The position numbers and the translations under genes were made by a program. Under the pieces are notes generated by a model. The model was given only the letters and a program-made list of their open reading frames with translations, ran no database searches and was not told the DNA's origin. Positions 58,295 through 64,000 of a stretch of DNA of 64,000 nucleotides are shown here, one piece after another. Source of the DNA: Siniperca chuatsi (Eukaryota; Chordata; Actinopteri; Centrarchiformes; Sinipercidae); assembly GCF_020085105.1 (NCBI RefSeq), contig NC_058043.1, forward strand, positions 17,412,167-17,476,166, written 5' to 3'. Every line of letters starts with the position of its first letter. Positions within the stretch are counted from its first letter, which is position 1.

Positions 58295-61200
58295 TCAGTA
58301 GAAACAGACAGTGTGAAGAAAAGGCCTGTTGCTCTTCTCCTCGAACTCTTGTAGAAGCTCATCAATTTCATTCTCCATGTCGTCAGTGTGCTGGATCTGC
58401 AGAGGTGGAGGAGGAAGCACATTAAGCACATCCTGCGCACACACTTGCACCAATTAACTCAAATCAATCTCTGTACACCATGTATGAATCATAGCACCTT
58501 TTATAGCATTGGCAGCGTTTTCATTAGGTGACCACACAATCTCCTCTTTTGAAAATATATTGGATGGCAGATTAAGTGACCATTTTATTCATATTACTTA
58601 AGTATATAGATTTACTGCATAATTTTTCAATATTAAACCAATGTCATAAATGACTTAACCGAGTGTCTGTTGCACTCTGTCCGCAGTGTTCCTGTACAAC
58701 AGCATTTAAGAACCCTGGTAGGAGACACTCACACATTGACACAGCTCACAGATAAGGAAAGCACCCAGCGTGGCTTCCTCGTGGTTATCCTGAATGTCTA
58801 CGTTGATGACGTGCACAGGCTGTAGAGTCTCCTGCTCTCTTGAATTCAGATCTGGGGAGCAACAACAGATGAAACAAAAAGTGAGGAGTGTTGGGAGTAA
58901 AAACTTGGTGTGTACAAATCATTTTGTGGGATAGAAACTTAATTGATTGTGTATGCCCACAAAAAGCTCTATCAAAGCAATGATCTTGCAAGGGGCTCTG
59001 AATTCTCAACTGTGTCCCTTCAGTGATTAGACTTTTCTTATGAGAAGCCTCACCCTCCAGCACTTGGTCATAGACTCTCTCTTCACAGGTGATGACCAGG
59101 TCAAACTTATCCTTGCAGTTTTGAAAGCGCTCCGGCTTTGATTTGATGCGCTTGTTGCGGTCCAGCATGTGCAGGATACCGTTCTGTGTGTATCTAAAGA
59201 GTGGGGAGGTCAAGGAACACAGCAGGAGCGAGAGAAACATTTCAAGGTAATACAACACTTTCGTCACACTATCAGACAGGATTTCAATCACCACTGAAAA
59301 ATGCCTACCAACACCCTGTGAGCCTGTGGGGAAAAGGTAAGATATTCATCTCTCTGAATGACACTATATTTTGTTTGCTTTGTGGGGAACACACTTCTGT
59401 GGTGTCAGTGTTTGTATTAGACAAACTGCAGCACCCTCTAGTGGGCTCTGAAAAGCCTACCATTAATTAGAGGTCAGTTTGTTGAAAAAAGGTAAACAAA
59501 AAAACGAGGTAAATAGAAGAATGGCATTTCAGTGCAATATCAGTAAAATGTGAAACTTTTGACTGATTAATCCTTTCAATAAAGTTTTAATATTTATGTT
59601 ACCAACAAGCCATTCTGATACTCGCAAGCCAACATCTGTTGTCCTTACGACAATATTTCTGTCCAATACTTCATGTTTCTAAAACGTTGTCAAAGTCTGT
59701 GTTGCTTTACACCTACATGGTCATCCTGCAAGACAGTGCCAAATATGTAAATAAAAAAAGACCAACCACTATGGTGAATTGTCTATAATAGTGACTATAT
59801 TTTCAAGAAATCCATGCCAAGTTGCAAGAATACAACAAATAGTTGAGTCAGTATGTACATTTTCTATTCATAGTACATTGAGATTTATGGGACAATTTGT
59901 CAGAGTTGACCTCTCAACCTACCTTGGGTTGGCAAAATTTACACCTGCAATACAGTAAAAACATTAGCAACAGCAAGTAAAAATTTGGTGAAGCACATCT
60001 CGCCTACTTTTAAGCCTAGATTTTCACTTAAGTGGCCTATTTAACCAGATTAACTCAGGATGACTTTCTCAGACATAGTGAAGGAACCTTCCTACATTTG
60101 GTCTGGTCTTTAATAAAAAAAAAAAATGTATCTGAAGAATTACAAAAAGATACTGTAGGAATAAAAGCCTTAAAATATATAACCAAAAGGACCAGGTTTC
60201 ACATTAGACTGCTCACTCATAGTGGAGACTATATCAAGAAGACCAAACAGTACCACTCGTCAGTACTTATTGACAGGATCAATAACTGCATCATTTTGAT
60301 GAAATCAAAGAAAATGCGGTGGAAAAATCACTCACTATTGCAGTTTTTACTTCACCAGCTCCAGCAAATTCCAGGCTTTTTGTAATGTGGGCCAAGGTGG
60401 CATGTGCATATACGCTCTCACTAAATCAGGAATAACACAAGCGGTTGTAATTAATCTTCAACCTTCTTGGGGCACTAAAGCCAATATCGTCTTCATCAAA
60501 ATTAAAGCTGTGGCTCAGAAAGCCAGTTCTTTAAACATGATTAACTATTCCTTGTTCACTCTATCTGGGAAAACCGTCCTAGATTAACATTTGTTAAATG
60601 CCCTGTTAGGTGTTTTTTCAGTCAGTGTCTACATGTGACCACTGTTTTTCTTTGCTAATGGAGTTATGCTGTGGTTAGTTTCTTTATACTTTCACCCTTA
60701 CCAAGTTTTACAGCGTTTATTACTGATGCACCAGTGATTCACATAATTACAGCAATTAACTACAGAAGACAAGTGAGCCAGATTATTAAATGAATACTAG
60801 AAAAAGGACAATATTTTCTGTTTATCTTGCTGGTGTTATTCAAACTGCAAAAATATCTACTGTGACAACATAAAACATACATGTTGGAAACACAGGGAAA
60901 CTGCACTAGCAAGGACAGTGTTAACATGAAGACCCCTCACAATTACAGACACTCAACCATATAAACTAGGGTTTTAGAAGCAAGTAAAGATTTAAATTGG
61001 ATGGTCTCAACAAAAACTTTACATTATGATCTTCACCAAAATTTCACTTACTGCTGCATGCTTGTTGTATTGCAAGGTGTCTTTACACCCCGTATTTTAT
61101 AGGTTTAATAAAGCATATATCTGTGGCACATTTTAAAATCCATGTACTGTGATTTACCCATCGGTGCAGTCCGATCTGCTGTGCCGTTCAAACGCCGTCA

Positions 61201-62369
61201 CGAGAACATGGGCCATGTTTACGTATCTGGCTTCCAGTATACAGAATGTGTGTGTGTGTGTGTGTGTGTGTAAAAGTGAGTGAGAAGGGGATACAGTTCC
61301 TTGTCCTTGCGGACCAAGTCGTTGTACATCTGTACATATGTCGTTTTGAAGTCATACACATTTGGCTTATCTGGGGCAGGACCGGGTAGCTTCACATGAG
61401 ACCCTGTCCCAAATGAACGCACATCAAATCCACGTTTGCTGCAAAGACGAAAAAGGACAAAAGAGTAAATTACATACCATTTCTAGCAACAACACTAGAT
61501 ACAAGAAAACATTACATACAAGCAGAATGCAGTAATGAGCATCTGTCCGTGCCTTAAGTGCAAAGTACCCTATGAAGTCAGCTTTTCAAGTGTCTCCTCA
61601 CATACAACAAGATGTTAACTAAGTGTTTGATGTGGTCCTGTTATGTCACAGGCTAAATTAAGACATCACTGCACACTGAAAATGCGCAGGCCCATTTCCA
61701 GCTTGTCTCTTCTGTGCTGTCAGTCTAAGTAAATAATTTTGTACTAGGCAGAGGTAGCAGCTATTAGGAAATGAGACCAAATGTGAAATGTCTGAACAAT
61801 CCCAAACCAGCACACACTTTGTTTAAAAACCAATAAATCTAGACAAAAATAAATGTCGAAACGGTGTGTGAATGAGGGGACTGATCAGAGGAGGGAAGCC
61901 ACCCGGTGTTGCACAGCTGCAGTTGCTCCCTTCCGGACAATTCCCTATAGGGGGCGCTCTTGTCAACATATGGAGGGGGAAAAAACTACCCAACAAGTTG
62001 GGCCGGTATTTCGAAAGCACTGAATCTGTTTGAAAGCAAAATTTGTGTGGGCCTTAACTTAAGCCAACCGCAAACCTAGTAAAATAAACAGCGTTTAGAG
62101 CACGCCGTAGCCCCGGTGTAACACTCAGAGGAGCGAGTCCATTGTTAACTGCGTTGAGGCCCGACGGGTTGTCTTGTCACCGTGTCGGCATGGCTCGTGA
62201 CCGGCTCAGAAAACGGCTCGATAACGCACAGATTTCGTTCACTGCATGATAGTTTTCCTTTTCTTCTCTTCCCGGCGGCTCATCTTTACCTGAGGATATT
62301 GTGCGCTTCCATACTGCGGTTCTGGTTGCTCGAGCACACAACCGCTACACGCAGCGGGTGGCTCGGCAT
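58295..62369 (-). CDS. ssu72: RNA polymerase II CTD phosphatase SSU72, 5 exons
   Basis: SSU72 removes phosphate from Ser5/Ser7 of the RNA polymerase II C-terminal repeat and works with the cleavage/polyadenylation complex in the nucleus. Exons in transcript order are 62290-62369, 61295-61438, 59054-59193, 58733-58851 and 58295-58396. They give 194 residues, exactly the human length. The phosphatase loop is C12-SSNQN-R18 in [11 protein letters not shown], a CX5R signature. The acidic pair D140 and D143 lies in [18 protein letters not shown]. Other family phrases are [37 protein letters not shown] and the C-terminus FLHTVCFY. The intron between exons 2 and 3 has U12-type signals. Sequence is close to invariant across vertebrates, with only conservative changes noted, such as S4H near the N-terminus. 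Confidence 0.98.
59194..61294 (-). other. ssu72: U12-type intron of ssu72 (intron 2)
   Basis: The donor after exon 2 reads GTATCCCCTT (61294 down to 61285), against the minor-spliceosome consensus GTATCCTT. Upstream of the acceptor on the minus strand, TTCCTTGAC (59217-59209) matches the U12 branch-point consensus TTCCTTAAC at 8 of 9 positions. Its branch A sits about 16 nt before the exon, and there is no long pyrimidine tract. This spacing is characteristic of U12-type introns. The intron also holds a (TG)n tract at about 61247-61271. Confidence 0.8.
61247..61271. repeat. (TG)n microsatellite in ssu72 intron 2
   Basis: This short TG dinucleotide run lies about 24 bp inside the intron from the exon 2 donor site. 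Confidence 0.9.
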
Positions 62370-62600
62370 TGCGACTCTCCGGCTGAAACTAACCGATACA
62401 CGCTGTGAGGAACTAATAGAGGTAGTTAGTTTGATCCCTGTGAGAAAGAATAAACAAGACAAACCCTTATGTTACGCTAAACAATAAAACGTTTCGAGAA
62501 CAAATACTGTGCGACTGGCTCTTCTTCTTTTGAAGCAGGAAGTTAAAATGGCGGCGCCCCTTTAGTTGAATACGGCTTTATCAAGTGATGTCATATGAGG
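62370..62600 (-). promoter_or_regulatory. ssu72: ssu72 promoter region
   Basis: The segment upstream of the start codon contains GCAGGAAGT (62535-62543, ETS type) directly followed by AAAATGGCGGCGCC (62545-62558, YY1 type). This is a common housekeeping-promoter pairing. No TATA box is obvious on the minus strand. Confidence 0.5.
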
Positions 62601-64000
62601 GCGGAGTTTCCTCCTTGTCATGCAGAAAAATGTAGCGACGGTCGTGACGTCTATAAACAAAAATACTGTGAAATATATAATTTTCCTTGAAAGTCACATT
62701 TTTACAGCAGTAAAAGTGGCCATTAAACCTGAAAATTAAACCAAACCTGGTGACACTGCCGCTGAAACAAACCTTAGTGAAAAAAGCAAAATACAAAAAT
62801 AACCTCTAACTCTTGACTAATATACTGCACAAGCAGACACCATGTTACAGTGTACACATAAGCAGAGTGTGTACCTGTATGCCATATTTGATGATATACT
62901 TTTCCCTTTAATTTGTGTTCAATACAACACAAATTATATATTTAAATTACTTAGTATCTTCATCCATAAAGACATAACTGCATATTTTAACTCTTCCTAT
63001 AACGTCTACCTCCATGTTTTTGATAAGGTTGTATACATTCCACAACATTCATGTGGATGTTACTGCATCTGTTACAAGTGTGTATAATGGCAGCAACATG
63101 TTGTTGTTTGTTTGTTTTACTATATCATATTGTGCTTTGCAGTGTAGATTCTCCCGACTGGACGTATTTATTGTTTCATCCAATCTAGAGTTGAGCTATA
63201 TGATGAGTACCCTGAGGTGACGTGCATTTATTAACCATCAGAGATTTCGCCATACCGTTTATACTGCAGCAACTCTCGCTTTAACATCTCTGGGTGTATT
63301 TGGTCATTTTGGGTAAAGTTGTAAATCAATGAGCAGGCTTTATGGCAATGTTGGACTTTTATAGGATTTTTCCATCAATGTGATGAACTACCTTGATTTT
63401 CCAGGTATTTAATTGGCCTAATTAGCCATAAAATTACAGTTACTGTTAAATTACTGTTATTTTAGACATTTTCAGAAAATCACTATACATATCAATATTG
63501 TGACATAACCTTGCATGTACCCTGATAGAGGATGCATACCGCCCACTTCTGATCTCATCATATTTTCAGCCTAACCTTAAATTTGTAACTACTTTAACCA
63601 TCCAGAAAGACCTAAACAAATGGGATCAAGCCCAGTGGCGTCATTAGACCTGGGCGTCTGACGCTACAGCCCCGAATGTTTTATGAATAGCCCGGGATCT
63701 CAAAAAATGTCAAAAATAAGAATATAAAAATAGCCCCGGATCAGTGGTTCTCAAACTTTTTGTGACAAGGCACACCATTTATGAAAACAAGTATTTCCAA
63801 GGCATTTCCAAGCTATGTAAATCATTAAAAATAAGACAAATAATTACAAGGCACACAGTTTGAGAACCGCTGGTCTAGCTAGCCTGCACTCACTGTGATA
63901 TTAATGTGCAACATGGGCTAAGCATAGAAAGAAAGTGTGATGACCTTACTTTGCCTTTGTAGAATCCAAGTCGTCAAGCCATAATTTGTTTCCACTGAAA
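62600..64000. other. Intergenic DNA beyond ssu72
   Basis: The segment is AT-rich, with no recognised exon on either strand. Small open frames near 62581-63220 have no family features. A short hAT-like MITE lies at its right end. Confidence 0.5.
63742..63872. mobile_element. Short hAT-like MITE (CAGTGGTTCTCAAACTTTTT termini)
   Basis: The left end CAGTGGTTCTCAAACTTTTT and the right end GTTTGAGAACCGCTG are inverse copies, 131 bp apart overall. This terminus is the classic vertebrate hAT (Charlie-like) type. The interior includes GGCACACC and GGCACACAG near each end. A clear 8-bp duplication is not visible. Confidence 0.65.

Noticed and set aside
60032-60587. Two adjacent plus-strand ORFs (117 and 66 codons) in ssu72 intron 2
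   Set aside because: No family recognised and no supporting splice or regulatory signals; could be an unrecognised old repeat but nothing supports a gene.

Overview
The window is vertebrate nuclear DNA, almost certainly from a ray-finned fish in the percomorph range. The genes are intron-rich with GT-AG introns and encode strictly vertebrate proteins. The spacers carry repeat families that I recognise as common teleost DNA-transposon remnants, plus many dinucleotide tracts.

Layout, left to right: (1) 1-4200 is an intergenic flank with two old DNA transposons. (2) 4201-25830 (+) is crocc (rootletin), rebuilt as 37 coding exons and 2025 residues. (3) 27503-31476 (-) is mfap2 (MAGP-1), 8 coding exons and 165 residues, convergent with crocc. 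(4) 33.2-36.1 kb is a repeat-bearing spacer. (5) 36115-40344 (-) is sdhb, 8 exons and 283 residues. (6) 40842-42351 (+) is mrpl20, 4 exons and 149 residues, head to head with sdhb across about 500 bp. (7) 44152-49238 (+) is atad3, 16 exons and 685 residues, with a long C-terminal tail. (8) 50.76-53.13 kb (-) is a THAP-domain/coiled-coil gene with an intact 194-residue frame, followed by broken P-element-type transposase; a LINE fragment lies directly upstream of it. (9) 54290-56393 (-) is a diverged tmem240-like gene whose first exon was not found. (10) 58295-62369 (-) is ssu72, 5 exons and 194 residues, including one intron with U12-type signals. (11) 62.4-64 kb is intergenic.

The genes are housekeeping or structural and are not a functional operon. 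Rootletin builds the ciliary rootlet, MFAP2 is an elastic-microfibril protein, SDHB, bL20m and ATAD3 are mitochondrial, and SSU72 is an RNA polymerase II CTD phosphatase. Their order joins two blocks that are separate on human 1p36: CROCC-MFAP2-SDHB, and ATAD3-TMEM240-SSU72 with MRPL20 nearby. No ATP13A2 is seen between mfap2 and sdhb, where human has it.

I found no evidence of a new multi-gene system. The most interesting items are the THAP/coiled-coil gene left from a P-like transposon, the U12-type intron in ssu72, a 50-bp perfect inverted repeat in the last crocc intron, the ATAD3 tail, and the diverged tmem240 copy. All exon boundaries were placed by eye from splice signals, reading phase and remembered family sequence; none was checked against transcripts.
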